Shown: in pieces, positions 23,169 to 31,973 of the stretch
How the letters are laid out: each line of letters starts with the position of its first letter
Position numbering within the stretch: the first letter of the stretch is position 1
Assembly: GCF_003259845.1 (NCBI RefSeq)
Contig: NZ_QLMJ01000004.1
Coordinates: 1 to 64,000 of the forward strand
Origin: Actinoplanes lutulentus
GTDB lineage: Bacteria > Actinomycetota > Actinomycetes > Mycobacteriales > Micromonosporaceae
DNA: 64,000 nucleotides
Reading direction: 5' to 3'
Program-made: the position numbers and the translations under genes
The notes under the pieces: generated by a model
Databases searched by the model: none
Seen by the model: the letters and a program-made list of their open reading frames with translations, nothing else
What the model was told of the DNA's origin: nothing

Positions 23169-23497
23169 GTAATGACTCCCCTCTCCGGGTGTCTCCGGCC
23201 CGATGCTAGGAGGTAGCGACGGTCACCGGGCTCCCGGGGTATGGCGCGCCTCACGGATTGGGCTGGGGCATAATGCCAGGCTGCCCGGCGCTCTGTTCGT
23301 TCGATCACATCGGTTCCGATGCTGTCAGGCCGCTGTGCAGGGACCCCTCCCCCGAACGGTGGATAGCACTGCGCGTTGACCCTGTCGTCACCGTGCGGAA
23401 ATAGGACTCCACCATCATGACTCTCGGGCAGACTTGTCCCGGCACCGAGTACCAGCAAGCGTGCCGCCAGCCGGACGATGATTGCGGAGTCGACCTC
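23169..23497. other. divergent region between trpC and a small plus-strand gene
   Basis: This 329-bp stretch holds the trpC ribosome site and probably promoters in both directions, including CATAAT (23269-23274) on the plus strand. A 27-codon in-frame extension of the small plus-strand gene is possible from 23417. No hairpin or leader peptide of note is seen. Confidence 0.45.
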
Positions 23498-23779
23498 ATG
23501 GCCACTGCCTCCATGACCCAGGTTTCCCTTACCCAGGCGATGGGATTCGCCACCGTTTCCCGGACCCTCGTTTCTCTCGCGGCCGAAGTTTTCACCGGCG
23601 TGCAGAAAGCGGTGGTGGGCCCGGACAACGTCCGCACCGCGCGGGACAACGCGTGGGCGGCCATCCAGGCCGACCGTGCCCGTGCCGAGGCCCGGGCCGA
23701 GACCAGCCGAGCCGTGGCCGCCCTGATCGCCACCCGGCCCCGCCGGACCCGCGCGAAGAAGCTGGCAAAAGCCCGATAA
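23498..23779 (+). CDS. small basic hypothetical protein inside the trp cluster
   Basis: 93 aa. It lies on the opposite strand between trpM and trpC. The start at 23498 has GCGGAG eight bases upstream; an in-frame ATG at 23417 is less well supported. The sequence is helical with an Ala/Arg-rich second half (ADRARAEARAETSRAV) and a Lys/Arg-rich end (RPRRTRAKKLAKAR). It has no recognised domain. The basic tail suggests nucleic-acid or membrane contact, but that is a guess. Confidence 0.55.
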   Translation: MATASMTQVSLTQAMGFATVSRTLVSLAAEVFTGVQKAVVGPDNVRTARDNAWAAIQADRARAEARAETSRAVAALIATRPRRTRAKKLAKAR

Positions 23780-23795
23780 AACCCTAATGGGTGAA

Positions 23796-24350
23796 TCAGC
23801 GGACCGTGGGGTCGTCACCCCGGTCGAGTGCGTCCCACAGGGCCCTCGTATCGGCCGGCGACTCGGGCACCTGAGCCTTTTCCGGGGAGACCTGCGGCGC
23901 TGTGCTCCGCTCGTACCGGGAAGACATGGCCGACCACAGATGGCCGTGACGCGCCGCAAGCACGCCGCCCACGGCGACGGCCGCGCCGCCCAGCACGCAG
24001 AGAAACGGCCAGATGGCCGCTGAGGCGCCGGCGTCGCCGGCGTCCAGACCGAGGCGCGCCAGCGCCGCCCCGGCCACGATGCCCGCACCGATCAGCGTGA
24101 GCAGCACGCCGAGACCGCGCCGCACCCGGCCCCGGGTGGCGAGCAGCGCACCCGTTCCGGCGAGCGCGACCAGCGCGAGGCCGATCAGCCACGGCTGGGA
24201 TTCCGCGCCGGTCTGTTCGGTACGCAGATCGGACAGGCCGGTCCGGTGCTCGACCTGGACCGACCAGACCCGCGTCACGGCGTAAAGGGTGAGCCCCGCA
24301 CCGGCCAGGCAGGCCACCACCGACAACAGATGAGTGCGGCGGCTGGTCAT
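23796..24350 (-). CDS. Trp-operon-associated membrane protein (TIGR02234 type)
   Basis: 184 aa with four hydrophobic segments (LLSVVACLAGAGLTLYAV, PWLIGLALVALAGTGALLA, GLGVLLTLIGAGIVAGAALA, AAIWPFLCVLGGAAVAVGGVL) and a hydrophilic tail ending in an Asp-rich DALDRGDDP. It matches in layout and position the actinobacterial Trp-biosynthesis-associated membrane protein found after trpE. Its role is not established; transport or regulation are possible. It overlaps trpE by 4 bp. Confidence 0.85.
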   Translation of the reverse strand: MTSRRTHLLSVVACLAGAGLTLYAVTRVWSVQVEHRTGLSDLRTEQTGAESQPWLIGLALVALAGTGALLATRGRVRRGLGVLLTLIGAGIVAGAALARLGLDAGDAGASAAIWPFLCVLGGAAVAVGGVLAARHGHLWSAMSSRYERSTAPQVSPEKAQVPESPADTRALWDALDRGDDPTVR

Positions 24351-25864
24351 CGGGCCGCGCGCAGCGTCTCGGCGGAGGCGATGGCGGCGAGCACGGCAGC
24401 CGCCTTGTTCCGGGTCTCCTGCTCCTCGGCGGCCGGATCCGAGTCGGCCACGATGCCGGCGCCCGCGCCGACGTAGGCCACACCGTCCTTGAGCAGCGCG
24501 GTCCGGATCGCGATCGCCATGTCCATGTCGCCGGCGAAGCCGAAGTAGCCGACCGTGCCGCCGTAAAGGCCGCGCCGGGTCGGCTCCAGCTCCTCGATGA
24601 TCTCCATGGCCCGGACCTTGGGCGCGCCGGAGAGCGTGCCGGCCGGGAACGTCGCGGCGAGCGCGTCGAACGCGCTCCGGTCGGCACGCAACCGCCCGGT
24701 CACCGTGGAGACGATGTGCATGACGTGGCTGTACCGCTCGATGCGGGCGAACTCCGGCACCTCGACGCTGCCCGGCTCGCAGACCCGGCCCAGGTCGTTA
24801 CGGCCCAGGTCGACGAGCATGACGTGCTCGGACCGCTCTTTCGGGTCGGCGAGCAGCTCGGCGGCGAGCGCGGCGTCCTGTTCCGGGGTGGCGCCACGCC
24901 AGCGGGTGCCGGCGATCGGGTGCAGCAGCGCCGTCCGGTTCGCGCTGACCTTGAGGTGCGCCTCCGGCGACGAGCCGACGATGTCGAAGTCGTCGAAGCG
25001 CAGCAGGTACATGTACGGGCTCGGGTTGGTGGCCCGCAGCACCCGGTAGACGTCGAGCGCGTTCGCGTCGGTCGGCCGCTCGAACCGCTGCGCCACCACG
25101 ATCTGGAAGCACTCGCCGGCCCGGATCGCCTCCTTCGCGATCTCCACGGCCTTCTGGTACTCGCCCGGCGCGGTCCGGCTCACCGGCTCACCGGCCGGTC
25201 GCCGATCCACCGTGGAGACCATCGGCGGGGTCGGGCGGGACAGCGCGGTGGTCATCGCGTCCAGCCGGCCGACCGCCTGGTGGTAAGCGGCGAGCTTGGC
25301 CGTGTCGTCCGCGTCCTCGGCGAGCACCGCGTTCGCCACCAGCAGCGCCGAACCCTCGTGGTGGTCGAGCACGACCAGGTCGGTGGCGAGCATCATGCCC
25401 AGCTCGGGCAGCGGCACGTCGTCGGTCGCGGTGGCCGGGAGCCGCTCGAAGCGCCGCACCAGGTCGTAACTGAGATAACCGACCATGCCACCGGTCAGCG
25501 GGGGCAGATCCTCGTTCGGCTCGGCGCCGCCGGTCAGCGCGGCCACCGTCTCACGCAAGGCCGCGACAGGATCACCCCCCAGGGGTACGCCTTCAGGCGG
25601 CGTACCGAGCCATTCCGCCTGCCCGTCCTTCTCGACCAGCGTGGCGACACTGCGGACGCCGATGAACGAGTACCGCGACCAGGCGACGCCCTGCTCCGCC
25701 GACTCGAGCAGGAAGGTGCCCGGCCCACCGGCCAGTTTCGTGTAGACGCCGACCGGTGTCTCACCGTCGGCGAGCAGCTTGCGGGTGACCGGCACGACCC
25801 GTTTGCGGCCGGCCTCGCCGAGGAAACCGGCCTCGTCGGGAACCACGGCTCCGCTGGTCATCAC
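24347..25864 (-). CDS. trpE: anthranilate synthase component I
   Basis: 505 aa. It turns chorismate and ammonia into anthranilate. The C-terminal chorismate-binding domain is complete: [71 protein letters not shown] and [17 protein letters not shown]. The N-terminal Trp-feedback domain (LLESAEQG) is present. No trpG is in the window, so the amidotransferase partner must be elsewhere. It overlaps hisI and trpM by 4 bp on each side. Confidence 0.96.
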   Translation of the reverse strand: MMTSGAVVPDEAGFLGEAGRKRVVPVTRKLLADGETPVGVYTKLAGGPGTFLLESAEQGVAWSRYSFIGVRSVATLVEKDGQAEWLGTPPEGVPLGGDPVAALRETVAALTGGAEPNEDLPPLTGGMVGYLSYDLVRRFERLPATATDDVPLPELGMMLATDLVVLDHHEGSALLVANAVLAEDADDTAKLAAYHQAVGRLDAMTTALSRPTPPMVSTVDRRPAGEPVSRTAPGEYQKAVEIAKEAIRAGECFQIVVAQRFERPTDANALDVYRVLRATNPSPYMYLLRFDDFDIVGSSPEAHLKVSANRTALLHPIAGTRWRGATPEQDAALAAELLADPKERSEHVMLVDLGRNDLGRVCEPGSVEVPEFARIERYSHVMHIVSTVTGRLRADRSAFDALAATFPAGTLSGAPKVRAMEIIEELEPTRRGLYGGTVGYFGFAGDMDMAIAIRTALLKDGVAYVGAGAGIVADSDPAAEEQETRNKAAAVLAAIASAETLRAAR

Positions 25865-26223
25865 GCCTCCACGGGCAGGTCGTCGGTGAAGCAGGTGTGT
25901 GTGCCGGTGTGGCAGGCCGCGCCGGTCTGCACGACGGTCAGCAGCAGCGCGTCGCCGTCGCAGTCCAGCGACACCTTGGTGACCTGCTGGTGGTGGCCGG
26001 AGGTGGCGCCCTTGACCCAGTACTCACCGCGGCTGCGGGACCAGTAGGTGGCCTTGCCGCTGGCCAGCGTGCGGCGCAACGCCTCGTCGTCCATCCAGGC
26101 CAGCATCAGGACGTCGCCGGTGCCGTGCTCCTGCACGATCGCGGCGACCAGTCCGTCAGGGGTGCGCTTGAGCCGGGCGGCGACCGCCGGGTCGAGGAAC
26201 GTCTCTGCTTCGGGTACGGGCAC
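25861..26223 (-). CDS. hisI: phosphoribosyl-AMP cyclohydrolase HisI
   Basis: 120 aa, the normal size for single-domain HisI. It opens the purine ring of PR-AMP in histidine synthesis. The core [33 protein letters not shown] and metal ligands in [11 protein letters not shown]...GAACHTG are intact. The frame stays open 109 codons further upstream, but that part is low-complexity. The GTG at 26223 follows GGGGAG and gives the family N-terminus. It heads a hisI-trpE-trpM operon, with no HisE domain fused. Confidence 0.93.
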   Translation of the reverse strand: MPVPEAETFLDPAVAARLKRTPDGLVAAIVQEHGTGDVLMLAWMDDEALRRTLASGKATYWSRSRGEYWVKGATSGHHQQVTKVSLDCDGDALLLTVVQTGAACHTGTHTCFTDDLPVEA

Positions 26224-26440
26224 GGACTGGATTCTCCCCCATCGGTTCGCGGAGCCGTAACGGCCCGCAGATCGCCCACGATCTGAGTAACCGGGGATGT
26301 GCTGGGCGTTGCTGAGCGGTACCGTCGCCGAAGCGCGGTACGTGCCTGACTGCCCGGCGCCCGCCGCTTTGGGTGCGCCTGGACTGATTCGGACGGCCTT
26401 CGGTGGGCGCGCACTCGCAACGGGAGTGGTGAAAACCGAG

Positions 26441-28426
26441 ATGGACCCGACGTCCAGCCCCGACAACACCCGGCCTTCACCCGGCCTCGCCCGGTTCTGG
26501 CAGGTCCGGCCGGACCCCGACGGTCCGGCGCCGGCATCACCGGCGGACAACGCTGGACAGAACCCTGAGATGGTCGCGCTCGGCTCACGCCGTAAGCCGG
26601 AACCACCCGAGACGCCCGCCGACCTGCTGAACGGCTACGGCGTCCGCCCTGCCGCCCCACTACCGCCGGTCACGCCCGCCGACCCGTTCGGCCTGAACCG
26701 GGCAGCCCGGCGGTCCGGGCCACGAACCCCCGCCGGTGGCCGTCCGTTCTCCGGACCACCGGCCCGCGATCCTGATCACTCAGGCCCAACGGACGACCAG
26801 CCCACACCGGATCAGGACGTAAAGTCCCATGAGCCGGAGGCCGGCGACCCGTCCCCGAGCCGGGACGGCGCCTTCGGAGGTTTCCGCCTCGGCGGGACCG
26901 GGCGATTCCTGTTCGGCAACCGCAGCACGGCGGCCGAGGAGGAGAACCGCGCCACGGCGGCAGAAGAGGAGAAGGTCGCCTCGGAGCCACCCGGGGCGCC
27001 GGAGTCCGGGATGCCGGAGTCCGGGGAGCCGGGGTCCGGGGAGCCGGAGTCCGTGCCGGAGGCATCTCCGGAACCGGATGAGACTCCGGTTGCGGAAGTC
27101 GCCGAACCCGGCGACTCTCTAGTCGCCGAAAAACCGGCCGGCGACGAGCCGGACGATGCGACACCGGCGGACGAACCCGTGGCGGAGACGCCGGCGGACG
27201 CCGACCAGGACGCCGCCGACAGGGCGGGGCCCAGCGACGAGAACGGACGTGAAGACATGAACGGACGGGCAGGGGCGCCCGGTTACGCCCAGACCGGCGA
27301 GGCGTCGGGCCCGGACGGCACGACGTTCCCCGCTCCTCGGGAAGCTCTGTCGACGCGGGATGGATCGCGGGATGGATCTCCGTCGGCCGGCGACGGGATC
27401 GAGGAGCAGCCCGTTTCGGGTGGCGCTCCGCGTACCGCCGCGGGCTGGGCCACCGTGCCCAGCGCGAACCACCCGGTCACGCCGACCTCGGGCAACCCGG
27501 CGAACGGGCAGGTCTCCGGCATTCCGGTCTCGCCCGGGTTCGCGTACCCGCCGGTGCCGGGCGGCTTCACTCCGGATCACCCGGCCGCCATCCTCGAGCC
27601 GGTCTCCGGCGCGCCGCACGCCGACGCGCCCGAGCAGCCGCAGCACCAGTCGCGGCAGCAGGAGCAGACCCGGCCGCAGGAGCACGAGGAGCCGGCCGCG
27701 CAGAGCAACCCGACGTCCGGCGCTCCGGTCTCCGGCGCCACCGTCGCGGCGATCCAGTTCCCGACCGTGCAGATTCCGGCTACGCGTACGCCGCCGGACC
27801 TCACTGTCGACCGTTCGAACGAGACCGCGTCTCTGCCGTCGGTGGCCGATGGCGGGTTCGGGTTCGGCGCGACCGGTTACAGCCTGGGCCGCTCCGGCGG
27901 CGAGGCGTTCGGCGTCGCGTCGGTGACCCCGGCCGCACCGGGTGCCGGTTCGGTGACCCCGCCGCCGGCCGAGTTCCCGTCGTTCCCGTTCCCGGACAGC
28001 AGCGGTGTGACCGGCATCTCCGTCGGTGGCGCCCGCCGCGTGCCGGACGAGGACGACTTCGGCGCGCCCCGGCGCTCGGCGAGCCTCGAGGACGTCGAGC
28101 CGGTACGCCGTACCGGCCGCCGCTCGTCGCGCGACGAGGAGTCACCGGCCGCCGAGATATCCCGGACGGTCTGGGACGAGGACGCGGCCCGGCACTTCCG
28201 GGCGGCGTGGCACGAGGTGAAGGCGGAGTTCGTCGACGACCCGGTCAACGCGCTCACCCGGGCGCACGACCTGCTCACCGACGCGGTGAACGAGCTCACC
28301 GAGGTACTGCTGGCCGAGCGGGACGACCTCGACCCGCTGCGCGGCACCGGTACGCCGGACACCGAGAGCATGCGGATGGCGATGCGCAACTACCGCGAGT
28401 TCCTGGAGCGCATCCTCTCGCTGTGA
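26441..28426 (+). CDS. large Pro/Glu/Ser-rich disordered protein with conserved C-terminal helix domain
   Basis: About 661 aa. Residues 1 to about 570 are low-complexity, rich in Pro, Glu, Ser, Gly, with a repeat of (P)ESG near residues 185-205 (27000-27060). The last about 85 residues are helical and well formed: [41 protein letters not shown] and [15 protein letters not shown]. That C-terminal block recalls a conserved actinobacterial domain of unknown function found after disordered regions. The start is uncertain; the ATG at 26441 is used. It is convergent with the DUF2470 gene. Confidence 0.65.
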   Translation: MDPTSSPDNTRPSPGLARFWQVRPDPDGPAPASPADNAGQNPEMVALGSRRKPEPPETPADLLNGYGVRPAAPLPPVTPADPFGLNRAARRSGPRTPAGGRPFSGPPARDPDHSGPTDDQPTPDQDVKSHEPEAGDPSPSRDGAFGGFRLGGTGRFLFGNRSTAAEEENRATAAEEEKVASEPPGAPESGMPESGEPGSGEPESVPEASPEPDETPVAEVAEPGDSLVAEKPAGDEPDDATPADEPVAETPADADQDAADRAGPSDENGREDMNGRAGAPGYAQTGEASGPDGTTFPAPREALSTRDGSRDGSPSAGDGIEEQPVSGGAPRTAAGWATVPSANHPVTPTSGNPANGQVSGIPVSPGFAYPPVPGGFTPDHPAAILEPVSGAPHADAPEQPQHQSRQQEQTRPQEHEEPAAQSNPTSGAPVSGATVAAIQFPTVQIPATRTPPDLTVDRSNETASLPSVADGGFGFGATGYSLGRSGGEAFGVASVTPAAPGAGSVTPPPAEFPSFPFPDSSGVTGISVGGARRVPDEDDFGAPRRSASLEDVEPVRRTGRRSSRDEESPAAEISRTVWDEDAARHFRAAWHEVKAEFVDDPVNALTRAHDLLTDAVNELTEVLLAERDDLDPLRGTGTPDTESMRMAMRNYREFLERILSL

Positions 28427-28448
28427 CGCGGTAAATGTGAGAACAGCA

Positions 28449-28482
28449 ACGACGGGCGACACCCGGAGGTGTCGCCCGTCGT
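28449..28482 (+). terminator. terminator of the disordered-protein gene
   Basis: A perfect 15-bp stem, ACGACGGGCGACACC with GGTGTCGCCCGTCGT, closes a CGGA loop and is followed by a short T run (CGTTTG). It lies about 20 bp after the stop. Confidence 0.85.
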
Positions 28483-28496
28483 CGTTTGTGGTTCGG

Positions 28497-28534
28497 TGTG
28501 CTCTGCCGGCCGCGGCACCGGCCGGCAGAGCACA
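28497..28534. terminator. second strong hairpin in a convergent gap
   Basis: The 16-bp perfect arms TGTGCTCTGCCGGCCG and CGGCCGGCAGAGCACA lie around a 6-base loop. It sits directly after the first terminator between two convergent genes. Confidence 0.7.
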
Positions 28535-28535
28535 A

Positions 28536-28586
28536 GGTGGGATCCCGCAGCCCGACGGCGGCAGAAGGGGGCTGCGGGATCCCACC
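28536..28586. terminator. third strong hairpin in a convergent gap
   Basis: The 18-bp perfect arms GGTGGGATCCCGCAGCCC and GGGCTGCGGGATCCCACC lie around a 15-base loop, followed by a smaller GAGCAC/GTGCTC hairpin at 28596-28617 that reaches the DUF2470 stop. Four hairpins are packed within 170 bp. Confidence 0.7.
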
Positions 28587-28615
28587 CGTTCAGGGGAGCA
28601 CTCCCGAAAAGGTGC

Positions 28616-29371
28616 TCAGGCGGCCGTGTGATCGGCCGCGGTGTCGGAGTCGGCGCAGCGGCGGCACAGGATCGGGTGCAGCAGGTGGGCCAGGTCGTGC
28701 CGGTCGGTGACCGGGCGCGGGAAGGCCAGCCGGGCGCTGCGTTTGCCCATCCGGACCAGGAACCCGTACCGGTCCATCCGCACGACGCGGGGCTCGTCAC
28801 CGGGCCGCGCGGCCGATCCGAGCTGGCGCTTCACGTAATCGCTCATCTCGTCGACGTGGTGGTCGGCGAGGTCGGCGATCAGGTCGAACTCGACGGCGCG
28901 CAGCGGGTCCGGGGTGGCCTCCGCGTAGTCGTCCGGGTCGATCTCGACGAGATTCTCGCCACGTTCGTACCGGACCTCGGCGACGTCCATCCGGTACAGC
29001 ATCTGGCTCTCGCCGATGTCGAGAAGATCGCCGCAGGCGTCGGTGTCGGCGTAATCCAAGGCTGCGGCCCTGGCGTCCTCGCCGGTCAGCTTCGCGGCCC
29101 ACCCGGAGACCCAGGCCCGCCCGAGCGACGGTGACGTCGCCATGGGAGGTACGTCACGAATATCCAGGACCAGCGCGGTGTCGTCATTACCGTCTTGTGG
29201 CCGAAGCGCGGCCGCGAGGGTACCCTCGGCGGGCACGAGTAGTAGCACGCGACCCTGCGCGTCAGTGACATGACGGATCGGAACCGGTCCGGGACGGCAG
29301 GCGATGTGGGCCACGGCGGGCAGGTGACCGGCGGCGAGCGTGCGCGCGATCTCGGCGGGACTGGGTTGCAT
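28616..29371 (-). CDS. DUF2470-domain protein, possibly iron- or heme-linked
   Basis: 251 aa. The C-terminal about 80 residues (AVEFDLIADLADHHVDEMSDYV... RMDRYGFLVRMGKRSARLAFPRPVTDRHDLAHLL) fit the DUF2470 domain, which also occurs as the C-terminal part of heme-utilisation HugZ-type proteins. The N-terminal half looks like a split-barrel FMN-binding fold without obvious cofactor residues. The ATG at 29371 has GGAGG eight bases upstream. An iron-box-like tandem lies just upstream, so control by an IdeR/DmdR repressor is plausible. A role in heme or siderophore metabolism is inferred. Confidence 0.75.
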   Translation of the reverse strand: MQPSPAEIARTLAAGHLPAVAHIACRPGPVPIRHVTDAQGRVLLLVPAEGTLAAALRPQDGNDDTALVLDIRDVPPMATSPSLGRAWVSGWAAKLTGEDARAAALDYADTDACGDLLDIGESQMLYRMDVAEVRYERGENLVEIDPDDYAEATPDPLRAVEFDLIADLADHHVDEMSDYVKRQLGSAARPGDEPRVVRMDRYGFLVRMGKRSARLAFPRPVTDRHDLAHLLHPILCRRCADSDTAADHTAA

Positions 29372-29388
29372 GACGAGCACCTCCGGGC

Positions 29389-29407
29389 ACCGGTTAGGCT
29401 TACCTAA
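29389..29407. promoter_or_regulatory. iron-box-like site 1 (IdeR/DmdR type)
   Basis: ACCGGTTAGGCTTACCTAA matches 15 of 19 positions of the actinobacterial iron box written as TTAGGTAAGGCTTACCTAA. It lies 18 bp upstream of the DUF2470 start codon, where a repressor would block transcription. Confidence 0.6.
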
Positions 29408-29408
29408 G

Positions 29409-29427
29409 TTAGGCAAGGCTTACCGTA
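29409..29427. promoter_or_regulatory. iron-box-like site 2 (IdeR/DmdR type)
   Basis: TTAGGCAAGGCTTACCGTA matches 16 of 19 positions of TTAGGTAAGGCTTACCTAA. It is one helical-turn pair (20 bp) from site 1 and lies 15 bp upstream of the rpsD start. The pair sits in a 70-bp divergent region shared with the DUF2470 gene. Confidence 0.6.
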
Positions 29428-29441
29428 ACAGGAGATCTCAG

Positions 29442-30050
29442 TTGAACAACTCTCGACCCAAGGCGAAGCTCTCGCGAGCTCTCGGCATCCCACTGACGCG
29501 TAAGTGCGTCAAGTACTTCGAGCGGCGCCCGTTCCCGCCGGGCGTCCACGGCCGTGGCCGTCGTAAGAGCTCGGACTACCAGGTCCGTCTGCTGGAGAAG
29601 CAGCGTCTTCGCCACCAGTACAACATCAGCGAGGTCCAGATGCGGGCCGCGTACGACGCCGCGCACAAGGCAGAGGGCAAGACCGGCGAGACGATGGTCA
29701 CGCTGCTCGAGCGCCGCCTGGACGCGACCGTTTTCCGCGCCGGCTTCACCCGGACCATCTACCAGGCCCGCCAGCTCGTCGTGCACGGTCACTTCACCGT
29801 GGACGGCAAGAAGGTGGACCGCCCCGGCTACAAGCTCAAGCCGGGTCAGGTCATCGAGGTCAAGGAAACGAGCCGCTCCAAGCCGCCGTTCCAGATCGCC
29901 GCGACCGGCACCCACATCGATGGGCCGACCGCGCCGTACCTGTCGACGGTTCTTGAGGAGCTGCGCTCCACCGTGGTCCGGGCGCCGCAGCGCTCCGAGG
30001 TCCCGGTTCTCTGCGACGAGCAGCTGGTCGTGGAGTACTACGCCCGCTGA
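29442..30050 (+). CDS. rpsD: 30S ribosomal protein S4, zinc-free form
   Basis: 202 aa. S4 binds 16S rRNA early in assembly of the small subunit. The N-terminus MNNSRPKAKLSRALGIPLTR and the YPPG-like PFPPGVHGRGRRKSSDYQVRLLEKQRLR are typical of the Streptomyces-type S4. The S4 RNA-binding domain (RLDATVFRAGFTRTIYQARQLVVHGHFTVDG) and end CDEQLVVEYYAR are intact. It lacks the four-Cys zinc motif of other S4 forms. The start is TTG at 29442, seven bases after AGGAG; the frame is open further upstream through the iron boxes. It stands alone, not next to rpsK or rpoA. Confidence 0.95.
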   Translation: MNNSRPKAKLSRALGIPLTRKCVKYFERRPFPPGVHGRGRRKSSDYQVRLLEKQRLRHQYNISEVQMRAAYDAAHKAEGKTGETMVTLLERRLDATVFRAGFTRTIYQARQLVVHGHFTVDGKKVDRPGYKLKPGQVIEVKETSRSKPPFQIAATGTHIDGPTAPYLSTVLEELRSTVVRAPQRSEVPVLCDEQLVVEYYAR

Positions 30051-30069
30051 CGCGGGGCTCATGAATCGC

Positions 30070-30147
30070 TGAGATGGCGGGTTTCTCGCCGCGGTTGCTC
30101 CTGGGATGTTCCAGGAAGCAGCCGCGGCGGGCGACGCGCTCATCTCA
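30070..30147 (+). terminator. long nested hairpin after rpsD
   Basis: An outer stem TGAGATG/CATCTCA (30070/30141) encloses CGCCGCGGTTGCTCCTGG (from 30087) pairing imperfectly with CCAGGAAGCAGCCGCGGCG (to 30129). It ends rpsD transcription before the convergent exporter genes. Confidence 0.6.
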
Positions 30148-30167
30148 CCGGCGCATGTATTTGCCGG

Positions 30168-31973
30168 TCAGCGCGTCTGTTCCAACCAGCTGGCGTAGAG
30201 CTTGGCGTAGATCGAACCCTCCTCGGCGAGGAGGCGTGCATGCGGGCCGCGTTGAACGACGCGGCCCGCATCCACCACCAGGACCTCGTCGGCGGCCTGT
30301 GCCGTCGACAACCGGTGCGCGATCGCCACCGTCGTCCGGCCCCGGGTCACCAGGTCGAGTGCGTGCTGCAACCGCACCTCGGTCGCCGGGTCCACCGCGC
30401 TGGTCGCCTCGTCCAGCACCAGCAGATCCGGGTCGGCCACGTACGCCCGGACCAGCGCCACCAGCTGGCGCTCCCCCACGCTGAGCGCCTCACCGCGCTC
30501 ACCCACCGGCGTCTCCAGGCCCTGCGGGAGCCCGGACAGCCAGTCGGCGAGCCCCAGCTCCACGAACGCCGTCCGCAGCTGGTCATCGGTCAGATCCGGC
30601 TCCGCGAACCGGATGTTCTCCGCGACCGTCGCGTCGAAGAGGAAGCCGTCCTGCGGCACCATCACCACCCGCGAGCGCAGCGACGAGAACCGCACCGACG
30701 TGAGCGGCACCCCACCCAGCAGCACCTCACCCTCAGCGGGGTCCATCAACCGGGTGAGCAGCTTCGCGAACGTGGTCTTCCCACTGCCGGTCTCGCCGAC
30801 AACGGCCACTTTGGTACGCGCCGGAATCTCCAGATCCACGTCATCCAGCACGAGAGGGCCTTTAGTCCGGTTAAGGGCGGTGGTGGGGTGGTTGGATGGG
30901 GGGCCGCCGGGATAGCGGAACGAGACGTTCTTGAAGGTCACCGAGAGCGGGCCGGCCTGCAGGGGAACACCTTGGTCGTCCGGGTCCGCCACGTCCGGTT
31001 CCACGTCCAGCACGTCGAGGATCCGGCGCCAGCCGGCGACCGCGTTCTGTGCCTCGTTGAGCATGTCGGTGGCGATCTGCACGGGCTGGATGAAGAGCGT
31101 GACCAGGAAGAGGAACGCTGTCAGCTGCCCCACGGTCAGCCCGCCGTCGATGCCGATCAGGGTGCCGGCGACGACCACGCCGGCCAGGGCCAGCCCGGCG
31201 CCGATCTCGCCGCTGGAGAAGCTGGTCACGCTGGTCTTCAGCGCTTTCTGCTGCGCGGACCGCAGGTCGTCGATCGCGCTGTCCAGACGCATCCCGGTAC
31301 GCCCGGCCACCCCGTACGACCGGATCACGGTGGCTCCCACCACACTTTCCGCGACCGCGCCGAGCATCACACCGGTGCGCTCACGAACCGTGCGATAGAC
31401 AGCGGCGAGGCGATTCTGGAACAGCCGGATCACCAGGATCGCCGGGCCGAAGGCGAGCAGCACCACGATGGTGAGCTGCCACGAGTAGATCGCCATCACC
31501 ACTGTCGAGACGATCAGCTGGCCGCTGGCGAGCAGCAACTGGATGCCGCCGGTCTGCAGGAACTGGGAGATCTGGTCGACGTCGCTGGTCACCCGGGAAA
31601 CCATCGAGCCACGCCGCTCGGACTGCTGGTGCAGCATCGACAGATCGTGGATGTGCCGGAACGTGCGCGAGCGCAGCGCGCCGAGCGCGGTCTCGCTGAC
31701 CGTGAACAGCCGCCGGGTCATCAGATATCCGCAGACCGTCGAGATGACCAACGCGAGCAGGGTCAGCACCACGATGGTCAGCACGATGCCGGGGTTCGGC
31801 CCGCCGGGCGCGTTGATCCCCTTGTCGATGCCCTGCTGGATGGCGATCGGCACGGCGACCCGGCCGGCCATCTGCAGCAGCGCCAGCCCGATCGTCCCGG
31901 CCATCCCGGGCCGCAGCTCCGGACTGAGTGCCAGGCCTCGGCGGATGGTCGCGACAGTGCCTTCGTCGGTCAT
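30168..31973 (-). CDS. ABC exporter half-transporter, catalytic-site subunit
   Basis: 601 aa: six membrane helices (about 25-320) then an ATPase. Walker A GETGSGKTT, Walker B LLVLDEAT with the catalytic Glu, and H-loop IAHRLST are canonical, but the signature is LSVGE instead of LSGGQ. It overlaps the upstream exporter gene by 4 bp. Together they should form a heterodimer with one degenerate ATP site. The substrate is unknown; drugs, lipids or peptides are common for this fold. The MTDEGTVATIRRG start is clear. Confidence 0.92.
   Translation of the reverse strand: MTDEGTVATIRRGLALSPELRPGMAGTIGLALLQMAGRVAVPIAIQQGIDKGINAPGGPNPGIVLTIVVLTLLALVISTVCGYLMTRRLFTVSETALGALRSRTFRHIHDLSMLHQQSERRGSMVSRVTSDVDQISQFLQTGGIQLLLASGQLIVSTVVMAIYSWQLTIVVLLAFGPAILVIRLFQNRLAAVYRTVRERTGVMLGAVAESVVGATVIRSYGVAGRTGMRLDSAIDDLRSAQQKALKTSVTSFSSGEIGAGLALAGVVVAGTLIGIDGGLTVGQLTAFLFLVTLFIQPVQIATDMLNEAQNAVAGWRRILDVLDVEPDVADPDDQGVPLQAGPLSVTFKNVSFRYPGGPPSNHPTTALNRTKGPLVLDDVDLEIPARTKVAVVGETGSGKTTFAKLLTRLMDPAEGEVLLGGVPLTSVRFSSLRSRVVMVPQDGFLFDATVAENIRFAEPDLTDDQLRTAFVELGLADWLSGLPQGLETPVGERGEALSVGERQLVALVRAYVADPDLLVLDEATSAVDPATEVRLQHALDLVTRGRTTVAIAHRLSTAQAADEVLVVDAGRVVQRGPHARLLAEEGSIYAKLYASWLEQTR

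Noticed and set aside
22300-23420. Trp attenuator ahead of trpC
   Set aside because: No short frame with Trp codons and no terminator/antiterminator pair were seen; a short MPQPNP frame has no Trp.
26224-26550. N-terminal extension of HisI
   Set aside because: 109 low-complexity codons before the family N-terminus; a GTG with a ribosome site at 26223 fits the normal length.
29340-29441. N-terminal extension of S4
   Set aside because: The upstream codons run through the divergent promoter and iron boxes; the TTG at 29442 with AGGAG gives the normal S4 start.
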